Assembly: GCF_019192735.1 (NCBI RefSeq)
Contig: NZ_JAHTKP010000001.1
Coordinates: 62,001 to 126,000 of the forward strand
DNA length: 64,000 nt
Reading direction: 5' to 3'
DNA from: Kitasatospora aureofaciens
GTDB lineage: Bacteria; Actinomycetota; Actinomycetes; Streptomycetales; Streptomycetaceae
Under the pieces are notes generated by a model, which made no database searches, had not been told where the DNA came from, and worked only from the letters and a program-made list of their open reading frames with translations. Position numbers and translations under genes: made by a program. Shown here one piece after another: positions 52,127 to 61,083 of the stretch (position 1 is the first letter of the stretch; every line of letters starts with the position of its first letter).

Positions 52127-53251
52127 ATGATCAGTGTGCAGCGGTGGAGCGGCAGGGAGGCCGCGCTGCTGCGTGAGGCCATGCGCATGACCCTGCGCGA
52201 TTTCGCGGACTACCTCGGGGTCAGTGACCGGGCGGTGTCGAAGTGGGTGGCGGGCGGGGCGGCCCTGATCCCCCGCCAGGAGTCTCAGGCCATCCTGGAC
52301 ACCGCGCTGGAGCGCTGCTCGGACGAGGTCCGCGCCCGCTTCGCCGAAGCTCTCGGGCAGCGGTCTTCCCCGCGCTCTGCGTTGGCCCCGATCGTCGTCG
52401 ACTCCCATAAGTTCATCCCGGTCTACATCGGCGAGGACCGTGCGCGACACCTTCGCGGTTCGATGACCGAGGCGCCTGGTGCGTGGCTGGAGCGTTCCTC
52501 CGCGGAGATCCATCGCAGCGACGGCGCCTGCACTCTGCACGTGTTCGCCTGCGGCGTGGCGGTGTTCCACCTCGTTCAGAGCCGGGAGCCTGCCTCCCTC
52601 ACCGACCTGGCCCTGTGGCGCTACCGCACCTACGCCGCCGACCTTCCCTGGGCCAGAGGTGCCCTCGCCGACGCCCTCGACGTCCCTGTGGCCCAGGCCC
52701 CGAATCCGGAGTACGTGCTGTCGATGTACTGGCTGGTCAGCAGTCCCTGGCGGGACGAACAACTGGAAACCGCCGCACGGCTCCTGTCGACCCCGTCGGT
52801 CCTTGTCAACCGCACCAGCGCCGTCCCGCAGCCCCTCGACGCCTCGGTGGAGGACATGCTCCTCGATCAGGGCTTCGAGCATCCAGACCTGGTCTCGTTC
52901 GGGATTCGTGGTGTATCGACCGGATACGCGGGCTGGTCGGGCGTCGCCTACACCGCCCAGGACGCCGAGCGGAGTTTGACCCTGGACGAGCTGGTCACCT
53001 GCGAGCTCAACGTGCAGGCGTTGTGGGCCTTCTGCCGCCAGATCCAGCAGCTCGTCGAAGACGGCCAGGACCCCGCCATCTCGGAGGGCTACGGCTGGCG
53101 CTTCCTGCGGGCGGCGTACTCTCGCCTCACGACGGCCCGTGCCCAGGAGACCGCCCAGCACGTCCTGATGCGCGAAGCCGTCGTGAACACCAGCGGCCTG
53201 GCCGACCGCATGCGCGCGGCCCAGGACGCCCTGCGGGACACGGTCGGCTGA
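52127..53251 (+). CDS. HTH regulator divergent from the NUDIX operon
   Basis: 374 residues from ATG 52127 behind GGGGGGTGACAG. The N-terminal Cro/C1-type HTH is A-L-L-R-E-A-M-R-M-T-L-R-D-F-A-D-Y-L-G-V-S-D-R-A-V-S-K-W, given here in pieces of the helix 2-helix 3 region. The large C-terminal part (300 residues) is a sensor-like domain of no family I can name. It diverges from the operon at 44790-51948 and precedes two enzymes in the same direction by 23 nt, making it the likely regulator of both units. Confidence 0.8.
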   Translation: MISVQRWSGREAALLREAMRMTLRDFADYLGVSDRAVSKWVAGGAALIPRQESQAILDTALERCSDEVRARFAEALGQRSSPRSALAPIVVDSHKFIPVYIGEDRARHLRGSMTEAPGAWLERSSAEIHRSDGACTLHVFACGVAVFHLVQSREPASLTDLALWRYRTYAADLPWARGALADALDVPVAQAPNPEYVLSMYWLVSSPWRDEQLETAARLLSTPSVLVNRTSAVPQPLDASVEDMLLDQGFEHPDLVSFGIRGVSTGYAGWSGVAYTAQDAERSLTLDELVTCELNVQALWAFCRQIQQLVEDGQDPAISEGYGWRFLRAAYSRLTTARAQETAQHVLMREAVVNTSGLADRMRAAQDALRDTVG

Positions 53252-53274
53252 CGATCAGGACGGGAAGGATACCG

Positions 53275-53865
53275 ATGGACTCCAATGCTGCGTTGATCGT
53301 CGTCGACATGCAGAACGGCTTCCTCAACCACCACACCCAGCACCTCGTGGCCAAGGTCGCCGATCTCATCGACCGCTGGAGCGCGGCCGGCCGGCCCGTC
53401 GTCTTCACCCGCTACCTCAACTACCCCGGCAGCCCGTTCGAACGGCTCATCCACTGGACCCGCCTGCAGAGCTCCCCGGAGACCGACATCGCACCCGACC
53501 TGCTGGCCCATGTGGAGCAGGCCGTAGCGGTGATCGACAAACCCGCATACAGCTGGTTCACCCCCCAGGCCGTCTCCCTCGCCGCCGAGGAACGCTGGAG
53601 CGACCTCGTGTTCTGCGGAGTGGCAACAGAGAGCTGCGTCCTCAAGTCCGCCGCCGACGCTTTCGAGCGCGGCTTCACGCCATGGATCGTGACCGACGCC
53701 TGCGCCAGCGACGCCGGCCCGGAGATCCACGACGCGGGCCTGCGCATCGCCCGTCGCTTCATCGGCTCCGACCAGCTGGTCACAAGCGACCAGGCACTCG
53801 CCCGCCTCGCCACGCCCACCACCGAGCAGGAGATGGAGCGCAGTGGTCACACCCTTCCCCAGTGA
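53275..53865 (+). CDS. Isochorismatase-like cysteine hydrolase
   Basis: 196 residues from ATG 53275, with GGGAAGGA at 5-6 nt. The catalytic triad is V-V-D-M-Q-N-G-F (D11), I-D-K-P-A-Y-S-W-F (K89) and A-T-E-S-C-V-L (C121), with a cis-peptide-type G-V-A-T-E. The family hydrolyses amides such as nicotinamide, ureidoacrylate or N-carbamoylsarcosine, or isochorismate. The 3' end overlaps the start of the FAD protein gene, so the two are coupled. Confidence 0.9.
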   Translation: MDSNAALIVVDMQNGFLNHHTQHLVAKVADLIDRWSAAGRPVVFTRYLNYPGSPFERLIHWTRLQSSPETDIAPDLLAHVEQAVAVIDKPAYSWFTPQAVSLAAEERWSDLVFCGVATESCVLKSAADAFERGFTPWIVTDACASDAGPEIHDAGLRIARRFIGSDQLVTSDQALARLATPTTEQEMERSGHTLPQ

Positions 53866-54763
53866 GTTGATCATCGTCGGCGGCGGCCCGGCCGGCTGCG
53901 CGGCAGCCGTCATGGCCGCCAGCGTCGGCATGCGCTCGGTCCTCGTCGAACCGCACGCGCTGTGCCACACGCTCCGGCGCATCCCCGCGCTCAATAATGT
54001 GCTCGGCTTCACCACCGGCCCCGCGCTGGCCGACGCCATCACCGCGGACGTCCGCCGCAGCGGCCTGTGCGAGGTCCTGCTGGGCGAGCACGCCGAGCAC
54101 CTCGACGCAGACGGGGACCAAGTCACCCTCCGCCTCGCCTCAGGACGACGCCTCACCGCTCCCTTCGCCGTCGTCGCCACCGGCGTACGACCGGCACACC
54201 TCACCGAGGCCCCCTGGATCAGCCACTCATCCGGCCATCTCTCCGCTCCCCCGCTCTGGGAAGCCGACCCGTCAGCCCTGGCGAACCGGACAGTGCTGGT
54301 CCTCGGCGCCGACCGCCCCCTTGGCACCGTCCTGCGCGCCCACCCCGACCTGCCAACCCGCCTGTTGGTCCTCCACCCCGCCTCAGATGACTACAAGGCC
54401 GAGGAAGTCCACCACGACACCCGCGTCGAACTCGTCCGCGTCAGCCAGGTAAGCCTCGAAGCGCAACCGGACGGCACGGTCACCGCAACGGGCACCACCG
54501 ATGGCGAACAGCCCGGCCACTGGCAGGCCGACGCCGTCTTCCGGAACACCGGCTCAATGCCCGCCGTGCTGACGGGAGTCCTCACCAGCGACGCATCGGG
54601 GTACTGCCCACCCGATCGCCAGCACCAGCGCGTCCTCACCGTCGGCGATCTCAGGTCCTCCCGCGGACAGCGGATCATGATCGCTACTGGCTCCGGCAGC
54701 GAAGCGGCCCTGCATGCCTATTACACCACCCGACTCGGCCAACGGCAGATAGCGGGCGGATAG
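53843..54763 (+). CDS. FAD-dependent pyridine nucleotide oxidoreductase without redox cysteines
   Basis: 306 residues from a GTG at 53843, inside the end of the hydrolase gene. The FAD dinucleotide motif is I-I-V-G-G-G-P-A-G-C-A-A-A (10-22) and A-T-G-V-R-P is the second FAD motif. The NAD(P) motif is altered (V-L-V-L-G-A-D-R-P-L-G, with G-A-D in place of G-x-G-x-x-G). Overall it resembles thioredoxin reductases, but the C-x-x-C pair is missing. It may be an oxidoreductase of a small molecule, as in the holomycin/gliotoxin type, or bind ligand only. Confidence 0.8.
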   Translation: MVTPFPSELIIVGGGPAGCAAAVMAASVGMRSVLVEPHALCHTLRRIPALNNVLGFTTGPALADAITADVRRSGLCEVLLGEHAEHLDADGDQVTLRLASGRRLTAPFAVVATGVRPAHLTEAPWISHSSGHLSAPPLWEADPSALANRTVLVLGADRPLGTVLRAHPDLPTRLLVLHPASDDYKAEEVHHDTRVELVRVSQVSLEAQPDGTVTATGTTDGEQPGHWQADAVFRNTGSMPAVLTGVLTSDASGYCPPDRQHQRVLTVGDLRSSRGQRIMIATGSGSEAALHAYYTTRLGQRQIAGG

Positions 54764-54869
54764 CTCCACAGGACCCATCGCCCGTGGCCGTCGGCGGCCA
54801 CGGGTGACGGCTGCCCCGATGGCCGCAGGCGCCAACACCGAACGACGGCACGGTCTCGCCTATGTCGCG

Positions 54870-55583
54870 TCAACCGACCAGCTCCGCCACGAGCTGGACG
54901 AGGCGAGCAGCGTCCTTGAGATCGGGCAGGACGCGGTCCGCCCCAGCTTCGAGAAGCGCAGCACCCGACGAAGCGCCCGAGGCCACCGCGATGACGAAGG
55001 CGCCCCCTTCGATCCCGGTCCGCACGTCCTCCAGCGAGTCTCCGGTGATCACAGTGTTACCGCGATGGAAAGCGCCACCGTGCTTGGCTGCTGCCCGCTG
55101 CTGCGCAACCGCCACAAGGGCCGGCCGGTGGGGATCGTCGGAGGCATAGCCGCCGATTCCCAGGTCCACCAAGTCGGCCAGGCTCACCGCTTGGAGCTTG
55201 ATCCGGGCACTCGATTGGAGATTGCCGGTGACCAGGGTCGAGAACGTGTCGTTCGTGGCGTGCATAGCCTTAAGCGCGGCCCTGGCGCCGGGCATCACCT
55301 GACCGTGTTCACGCAGTTCTTCAGCGCGCGCTGCGAGCATGACCGGCATCAGGTCCATCATCTGCTGGGCCAGTTGCTCGGCCTCCCCCTGGGGAATGTC
55401 GTTGGCGAGCATCATCTCCAGGACGGCGACGGGCGTCGTCCGGCCCGTGCCAGGCTCCGGCATCCTTGCCGCCGGCCGACCGACAACCTCGCCGAACGCG
55501 TCCTGGTAGACCGACCGCTCCGTCTGCTCGACGCACAGCAGGGTACGGTCGACATCCCACAGGACCAGAGTGGATGAACTCAT
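54870..55583 (-). CDS. HAD-superfamily hydrolase (phosphoglycolate phosphatase-like)
   Basis: 237 residues from ATG 55583, with AAGGAG 9 nt before. The nucleophile motif is L-W-D-V-D-R-T-L-L, with Arg in place of the usual Gly after D-x-D. T-L-V-T-G-N-L-Q is motif II and I-T-G-D-S-L-E-D-V motif IV. The cap domain is helical. Convergent with the FAD oxidoreductase gene. Substrate unknown. Confidence 0.85.
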   Translation of the reverse strand: MSSSTLVLWDVDRTLLCVEQTERSVYQDAFGEVVGRPAARMPEPGTGRTTPVAVLEMMLANDIPQGEAEQLAQQMMDLMPVMLAARAEELREHGQVMPGARAALKAMHATNDTFSTLVTGNLQSSARIKLQAVSLADLVDLGIGGYASDDPHRPALVAVAQQRAAAKHGGAFHRGNTVITGDSLEDVRTGIEGGAFVIAVASGASSGAALLEAGADRVLPDLKDAARLVQLVAELVG

Positions 55584-55711
55584 CTTGGTTACTCCTTGCT
55601 CGTCCGAGCGAACTGACCCTGGTGGCTGGTTGATAAGCCTCGTCAGCGGTTCAGCAGGGCCTCCCAACCGGTGACGGTCCGGCAATACCGGTCGACCAAC
55701 AGCGGCGGGCG

Positions 55712-56138
55712 CTACGAAATCGGCGCCAGGACTCGCTCCGCGTAGTCGGAGGAGACAACATCGAACACCAGGCCGTGGCAGCGTACGCCAACGCCGAGGT
55801 CGTAGCGAAGCCGGTCGAGCTCGATCCACCATTCGGCGTCGGCCACATCTGTCATCCTCTCCCGTCCAGGCGACCCTGCCCCCAAAGAGCCCTCGGGGGC
55901 GGCGAGCACGACCAGATCGGCCGGTTTCGCGCAGCACTCTCAGCGCCTGCGTGGCTGTGGCCGGGATCCGAACGTCGATCTCGCGGGGATCGCCGCGCTC
56001 GGGTGGCGTACCAGCGAGGGCATACCGTCCGCAGCCGGTACGCCAGCCCCGGATGTACTCCACCATCGGCCAGCTGAGACGAGCACGCTGCATCCAGGCA
56101 CCGGGGACGCGCGCCTCGGTGCCGGCGGCGCTCGGCAT
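55712..56138 (-). pseudogene. Frameshifted hypothetical gene
   Basis: One frame runs from about 56138 (M-P-S-A-A-G-T; V-E-Y-I-R-G-W-R-T-G-C-G-R-Y-A-L-A-G; A-T-A-T-Q-A-L-R-V-L-R-E). The natural-looking continuation is in the next frame (K-P-A-D-L-V-V-L-A-A-P-E-G-S; A-E-W-W-I-E-L-D-R-L-R-Y-D-L-G) to a stop at 55712. The switch is near 55930, within GCGCGAAACCGG. A single-base change would restore one protein of about 140 aa. The last 47 codons could also be read from ATG 55855. Family not recognised. Confidence 0.45.
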
Positions 56139-56160
56139 CCACTACCTGCAATGTGACAAG

Positions 56161-56679
56161 TCACTTGGGACGTAGGTCGAGTGTGTACCGCAGCTCGGGA
56201 ACGGTGAAGCCTCTGATGGTTTCTTCGCGGGCGACGCCGTCGGTACACCAGCCGTGCCGTTCGTAGAACCTACGGGCGCGGGCATTGCCGGTGAGCACCC
56301 ACAGAGTCGCCTTGTCGAACCCGCCGCGGTGCAGGACGTCGTGAGCTGCTCGGACGAGATTGGATGCCAGGCCGTTCCCCCATTGTGGGGGTGCCACGTT
56401 CAGCGCCCAGAGCTCTCCCGCGCCGTCCGCGTCCGCGTCGCGCCCAGGACCGACGTGCGCGAAGCCCAGCGGAGTTCCGCTCACCTCAGCGACCAAGATG
56501 TTCTCTCTCGGGTCACGATCCCTACTCAAGGTCAGTTGCCACGTTGCCGTGCGACGCTCCAGTGTCGTCGCGTCGAGCAGGCCCTGTGGCATGAGGCCGG
56601 CGTACCCGACAATCCAAGCATCAAGGTGCACTCGGGCCAGCGCTGGACCGTCGCCGGCGACCGCTTCTCGGATCAGCAT
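56161..56679 (-). CDS. GNAT N-acetyltransferase
   Basis: 172 residues from ATG 56679. L-W-A-L-N-V-A-P-P-Q-W-G-N-G-L-A-S-N-L-V contains the acetyl-CoA pyrophosphate loop and R-A-R-R-F-Y-E-R-H-G-W the typical C-terminal strand-helix. It follows the HD-domain gene by 60 nt and may be cotranscribed with it. Substrate unknown. Confidence 0.88.
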   Translation of the reverse strand: MLIREAVAGDGPALARVHLDAWIVGYAGLMPQGLLDATTLERRTATWQLTLSRDRDPRENILVAEVSGTPLGFAHVGPGRDADADGAGELWALNVAPPQWGNGLASNLVRAAHDVLHRGGFDKATLWVLTGNARARRFYERHGWCTDGVAREETIRGFTVPELRYTLDLRPK

Positions 56680-56739
56680 GTTGAAGTCCTTCTGGTCTGG
56701 GGCCCGGGGCCCGCCCCTCGGCGAGGCGGGCGACCGGCC

Positions 56740-57174
56740 TCAGCGGCGCCCTGCTGCCATCAGTTGGAGGTGATCGATCACCGAGTCCGTGTCGGTCAGA
56801 TCAGTCAAGACCACGTGAGCGCCAGCGCATCGGAAACTCCTGCTCCAGGGCCTTCGCAGCCCGTCCTCAACTTCCGGCACGGCGAGCGAGTGGTTGGTCC
56901 CCGGCCGCACGAACCGCGTGCCCACGCCGTGCTCGTCCCGCAGGAGCCTTGCGCCGTCGAGGGGATGAAAGACCATCGGGGCCAGATGGGCAGCGTAGCC
57001 GACATCGTGGAGCACCGCGGCGGCTACCAGCAGGCCATCATCCGCTCCGGCGACCGCGGCCAGGTGCTCGGCTTGGCGTGTCACCCCTTGGGAGTGCGAC
57101 CACCGCCTCGGCAGGGTCTCCGCCAGTTCCTGCTCGACGATCCGCCGCGCCCACTGTGGCAAGGTCTCCGTCAC
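56740..57174 (-). CDS. HD-domain phosphohydrolase
   Basis: 144 residues from a GTG at 57174, with GGGAGGGTG upstream. The HD motif is A-V-L-H-D-V-G-Y (about 72-79), the first His probably in R-W-S-H-S-Q-G-V, and further His/Asp in F-H-P-L-D-G-A and N-H-S. This is the small YedJ/NadD-associated type of HD hydrolase that acts on nucleotides. It starts after the terminator of the serS gene. Confidence 0.85.
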   Translation of the reverse strand: MTETLPQWARRIVEQELAETLPRRWSHSQGVTRQAEHLAAVAGADDGLLVAAAVLHDVGYAAHLAPMVFHPLDGARLLRDEHGVGTRFVRPGTNHSLAVPEVEDGLRRPWSRSFRCAGAHVVLTDLTDTDSVIDHLQLMAAGRR

Positions 57175-57228
57175 GCGGCCACCCTCCCCGCCTGGCGCCT
57201 GGTCCATGCGTTGCTGCAAGAGGGCACG

Positions 57229-57269
57229 CACTGCCCGGGTCCACCGCTGTATCGGTGGCCCGGGCAGTG
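57229..57269 (-). terminator. Terminator of the serS paralog
   Basis: CACTGCCCGGG(T)CCACC at 57229-57245 pairs with GGTGGCCCGGGCAGTG at 57254-57269, a 16-bp stem with one bulged base, about 55 nt after the stop at 57325. Confidence 0.8.
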
Positions 57270-57324
57270 GCCTCTCCTGCGCTATCGACCCGGATGCGCC
57301 GTTCCAGGCCTGCCGCCGGTACGA

Positions 57325-58611
57325 CTACCTGGGTGCTGCCGGGGTCAAGGACTTGCAGCCGAGCCAGCGCTGCAGCACCGTCGGCACTGCGACGGTGCCG
57401 TCAGGCTGCTGGTGCTGTTCCAGCAGGGCCGGCACCAGGCGGCTGGTGGCCAGCCCGGAGCCGTTCAGGGTGTGTACGTAGCCGGGCTTCCCTGTTGCGG
57501 GGCGGTAGCGGATGTTGCCGCGCCGGGCCTGGTAGTCCCGGGCGTTCGATACCGAGCTCACCTCGACGTAGGCGTCGATGCTGGGCAGCCAGACCTCGAC
57601 ATCGAAGGTCTTGGCCATCGAGGCGCTGGTGTCCTCGGCGGCAAGCCGGGTGATTCGGTGGTACAGGCCGAGTGCCTCGACCAAGTTGGCTGCTTTGGTC
57701 AGGAGTTCCTCGTGAGCGACGTCGGAGGCGTCGGGGTGCGCGAACTGGAACATCTCGACCTTATTGAACTGGTGGCCGCGAAGGGTCCCACGGTCGGCGG
57801 CGCGGTAGCTGCCGGCCTCGCGCCGGTAGCAAGGCGAGTAGGCGACGTACTTGCGCGGGAGTTCGGCCTCCGTCAGAACCTCGTCGCGGTGGAGGTTGAC
57901 CAGAGCGGTCTCCGAGGTCGGCAGCAGGAACCGCTGGGGCCCGGCTGGACCTTGTTCGAGCGCGAAGACGTCCTCGGCGAACTTGGGGAACTGACCTGCA
58001 GCGTAGCCAGCCTGATAGGTCAGCAGATGGGGCGGCAGGATGAGCTCGTAGCCGTCCTGAACGTGGGTCTCGATGAAGAAGTTGAGCAGCGCCCATTCGA
58101 GGAGGGCGCCGTTGCCGCGGTAGACCCAGTTGCCGGTGCCGCCGAGCTTGACGCCCCGCTCGTAGTCGATCAGCCCGAGTCGGCGGGCCAGATCGACGTG
58201 GTTGAGCGGCTCGAAGTCGAAGGCCGGCCGGGTGCCATGCTCGCGGACGACCTGGTTCTGTTCCTTGCCGCCGGTCGGGACGTCCTCGTCGGGCAGGTTG
58301 GGCAGCTGGTCGAGGAACGCCTGGCGCTCGCTGGCCAGGGCGGTGAGTTGCTCTTCGAGTGCGGCAAGGCGCGTGCCGAGTTCGGTTGCCTGCGTGCGCT
58401 TGGCGACAGCGGCTGAGTTCGCCGGGTCGAGCCGCGCGATCTCGCGCGAAATCTGCTTGCGCTCGGCGCGTAGCGTCTCGACCTCGGTCGTACCATGCCG
58501 GTACTTCTCGTCCAGGGCGAGGAAGGCAGTGAGGTCGATGTGAACGGCTCGCTTCGCCAGCGCGCGCTCGACGCGCTGGGGGTGCTCGCGGATCACGGTG
58601 ATGTCCAGCAT
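57325..58611 (-). CDS. serS: Seryl-tRNA synthetase (paralog), T-box controlled
   Basis: 428 residues from the ATG at 58611 (M-L-D-I-T-V-I-R-E-H-P, the usual SerRS start); another in-frame ATG lies 12 nt upstream. The N-terminal coiled-coil arm spans about 30-110. Class II motif 2 (Y-S-P-C-Y-R-R-E-A-G-S-Y) and motif 3 (L-N-G-S-G-L-A-T-S-R-L) are intact, as is T-S-E-T-A-L near 230. It should charge tRNA-Ser with serine. The housekeeping serS is normally elsewhere, so this is probably an extra copy; this is inferred from context. The leader is a T-box with a serine specifier. Confidence 0.93.
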   Translation of the reverse strand: MLDITVIREHPQRVERALAKRAVHIDLTAFLALDEKYRHGTTEVETLRAERKQISREIARLDPANSAAVAKRTQATELGTRLAALEEQLTALASERQAFLDQLPNLPDEDVPTGGKEQNQVVREHGTRPAFDFEPLNHVDLARRLGLIDYERGVKLGGTGNWVYRGNGALLEWALLNFFIETHVQDGYELILPPHLLTYQAGYAAGQFPKFAEDVFALEQGPAGPQRFLLPTSETALVNLHRDEVLTEAELPRKYVAYSPCYRREAGSYRAADRGTLRGHQFNKVEMFQFAHPDASDVAHEELLTKAANLVEALGLYHRITRLAAEDTSASMAKTFDVEVWLPSIDAYVEVSSVSNARDYQARRGNIRYRPATGKPGYVHTLNGSGLATSRLVPALLEQHQQPDGTVAVPTVLQRWLGCKSLTPAAPR

Positions 58612-58623
58612 TTCGGTTCCCAT

Positions 58624-58880
58624 CGATCAGTCGGAATCCGACGTGATCCCTTGGGGGCGTGGGCGAGAAGGGAACTCGCGGTGCCACCACGCCTTCGCCG
58701 TCACCCGGAGGTGACGGCCTCGACAGCTCGATTACGGGAGCGAACCGGCGGGGCATTGGGCCGCAGCTGGCCGTTCCTCCCCGCACTCGGGAGGGGATTC
58801 ACCTCAGGACGCGAGGCTGCCTTCCCAGCTGCCGGCAGCTCTCTCGGCTCGCGTGCCCTGCGGCTACTTGTCTCCGTCAG
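58624..58880 (-). promoter_or_regulatory. T-box riboswitch, serine (UCC) specifier
   Basis: On the minus strand the conserved T-box core GGTGGCACCGCG is at 58688-58677, followed by AGTTCCC, which can pair with GGGAAC next to the serS start. This is the translational (sequestrator) type. Stem I begins GGAG-ACAAGTAG near 58875, with CAGG/CCTG and GGAG/CTCC pairings. The specifier loop shows AGTA opposite GAA (58798-58800), followed by the codon TCC (58795-58797), serine. The leader therefore senses uncharged tRNA-Ser. Confidence 0.85.
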
Positions 58881-59049
58881 CGCGTTGGCCAGAGGGTAGA
58901 ACGCCCGGGCTCCGTGAGCAACGCAGAATCGCCGTCCAGATTCGGCCGATCACCCTGAGCGACCTCACGATGGTGGGCGTGGATCGCAGTCTTGCCAGCT
59001 CAGCAGCCTCCCTGCCACCGGTTCCCGTAGGGACGGGTGCCGAAGCTGT

Positions 59050-59493
59050 TCACGTCCCGAAGAGCCGCATTGAGCGGGCGTTCTCCTCGAAGCCGAGCGA
59101 ACGATACAACCGCTCCCCGTCTGCGCTGGCGGTGAGGTTGACCAGTCCACAGCCCTGACCCCAGAACCAAGCGAGCAGGCAGGCCGTGACGGCTCTACCG
59201 TACCCTTGGCGGCGGTAGCCCGGTTTCGTCAGGACAAGGTGAACGTACCCAGTTCGGCCAGTGTAGGTCGGCCCGGGTGGCGCCTGATAGATGGTCCCGA
59301 GTGCGGCGGAGACGAGGTGGCCAGCTGGCACGTAGACGACGAACCCCGCCATGTCCTCAGCGCAAGCGAGTCCGTCCGTCAGGTAGGCGGTGAGGTCCTC
59401 GAACCATCGGCCAATCGGGGGCGCCTTGATCATTTCCGAGCGAAGCCGCGCTATCGACAGCGCGTCGTCCTCTGTCGCTCTCCGTACATCCAC
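59050..59493 (-). CDS. GNAT N-acetyltransferase
   Basis: 147 residues from a GTG at 59493 (V-D-V-R-R-A-T-E-D-D-A-L-S). Y-V-H-L-V-L-T-K-P-G-Y-R-R-Q-G-Y-G-R-A-V-T is the acetyl-CoA-binding loop (R-R-Q-G-Y-G), and the C-terminal L-Y-R-S-L-G-F is typical. It is divergent from the gltX paralog and shares its 114-bp promoter region. Substrate unknown. Confidence 0.88.
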   Translation of the reverse strand: MDVRRATEDDALSIARLRSEMIKAPPIGRWFEDLTAYLTDGLACAEDMAGFVVYVPAGHLVSAALGTIYQAPPGPTYTGRTGYVHLVLTKPGYRRQGYGRAVTACLLAWFWGQGCGLVNLTASADGERLYRSLGFEENARSMRLFGT

Positions 59494-59607
59494 CTCGCCT
59501 TGTCCTTCGATCGGGTGGCCTCGCGACACGCCCCTCGCCCACCATCAGGGCAACACCGATCACGGTGAACGGCAACTCGTGCCGACCGGCGCCGCTACCG
59601 TGTGCGC

Positions 59608-61023
59608 ATGACTGTTGTCCCTTCGCCTGTCCGCGTTCGCTTCGCTCCGAGCCCTACGGGCATGTTCCACGTCGGTGGCGCCCGTTCGGCTCTCTACAAC
59701 TGGGCGACCGCACGACAGCGCGGCGGCAAGTTCGTCCTGCGGATCGAGGACACCGATGCGGCTCGTAATCGCGAGGAGTGGACCGAGGGGATCATCAGCG
59801 CGCTCGCGTCCATCGGCATCTCGAAGGCGGACCCGGCGTTCGAAGGCCCCTACTTCCAGTCGGAGAACGAGACCCGGCATCGCGAGGCCGCCGCCGGACT
59901 GTACGAGGCCGGCCTCGCGTACTACTGCGACTGCACGCGCGAGCAGGTGACCGAGCGCACCGGTTCCCAGCAGCTCGGCTACGACGGGTTCTGCCGCGAA
60001 CGCGCCCTGGGCTTCGAGGCCGGCCGAGCCCTGCGCTTCCGCACCCCGGACGAGGGGGTCACTGTGGTGGTCGACCTGATCCGCGGTAACCCCGAGTTCC
60101 CCAACGCGGCCATCGAGGACTTCGTGGTCGCGCGGGGCGATGGCAGCCCGGTCTTCCTGCTGGCCAACGTGGTCGACGACCTTGACGAGGGGATCACCCA
60201 GGTGATCCGCGGCGAGGAACACCTCTCCAACACCCCCAAGCAGCAGCTGCTGTGGCGCGCTCTGGGCGCCGAGCCCCCGGTGTGGGCGCACCTGCCGGTC
60301 ATCGTGAACGAGAAGCGGCAGAAGCTCTCCAAGCGGCGCGACAAGGTGGCTCTGGAGGACTACCTGACGGAGGGCTACCTGCCGGAGGCGATGGTCAACT
60401 ACCTGATGCTGCTGGGCTGGGGCCCGAAGGACGACGTCGAGATCCGTCCGTACGCTGAGCTGGAACAGCTGTTCCGCGTGGAAGACGTGAACGGCTCCTC
60501 GGCGTTCTTCGACATCAAGAAGCTGGCCTCGTTCAACGGCGAGTACATTCGGGCACTTCCGGTAGACGAGTTCGTGGCGGCGTGCGCGCCGTGGATTTCC
60601 TCGCCTCGGGCCCCGTGGCCGGCGGAGGCGTTCGATCCGGCGCAGTTCGCCGCCTTGGCCGGCCTGGCGCAGACGCGGATCTCGGTGCTGTCGGAGATCA
60701 CCGCGTACGTCGACTTCCTGTTCCTGGACGAGCCGGCGCGCGACGAGGCGTCGTGGGCGAAGGCGATGAAGGAGGGGTCGGCAGACCTGCTTCGGGAAGC
60801 GCGGCGGCGGCTGGCCGAGGCCGTATGGGAGGCGGCATCGCTCAAGGCGGTTCTGGAGGAGACGGCTTCCGTGTTCGGCTTGAAGCTGGGCAAGGCCCAG
60901 GCGCCGATCCGGGTGACGGTGACCGGCCGGACGGTGGGGCTGCCGCTGTTCGAGTCGTTGGAGGTTCTTGGCCGTGAACGGACCCTGCTACGTCTGGACA
61001 AGGCGCTGGCGGAACTGGCGTGA
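59608..61023 (+). CDS. gltX: Glutamyl-tRNA synthetase (paralog)
   Basis: 471 residues from ATG 59608; a GTG 6 nt upstream is possible and no strong ribosome binding site is seen. Class I signature one is [14 protein letters not shown] (HIGH = H21-G24). The KMSKS loop is [24 protein letters not shown] belongs to the catalytic core. The anticodon-binding domain is present, so the enzyme is full length and probably discriminating. It is divergent from a GNAT gene, and the gene after it is a decayed methyltransferase. Confidence 0.93.
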   Translation: MTVVPSPVRVRFAPSPTGMFHVGGARSALYNWATARQRGGKFVLRIEDTDAARNREEWTEGIISALASIGISKADPAFEGPYFQSENETRHREAAAGLYEAGLAYYCDCTREQVTERTGSQQLGYDGFCRERALGFEAGRALRFRTPDEGVTVVVDLIRGNPEFPNAAIEDFVVARGDGSPVFLLANVVDDLDEGITQVIRGEEHLSNTPKQQLLWRALGAEPPVWAHLPVIVNEKRQKLSKRRDKVALEDYLTEGYLPEAMVNYLMLLGWGPKDDVEIRPYAELEQLFRVEDVNGSSAFFDIKKLASFNGEYIRALPVDEFVAACAPWISSPRAPWPAEAFDPAQFAALAGLAQTRISVLSEITAYVDFLFLDEPARDEASWAKAMKEGSADLLREARRRLAEAVWEAASLKAVLEETASVFGLKLGKAQAPIRVTVTGRTVGLPLFESLEVLGRERTLLRLDKALAELA

Positions 61024-61083
61024 TGCCCGAGGGCCCACACGCCCTGGTGGTGTGCGGGCCCTGTGCCTCTTCCGACTGCTCGG

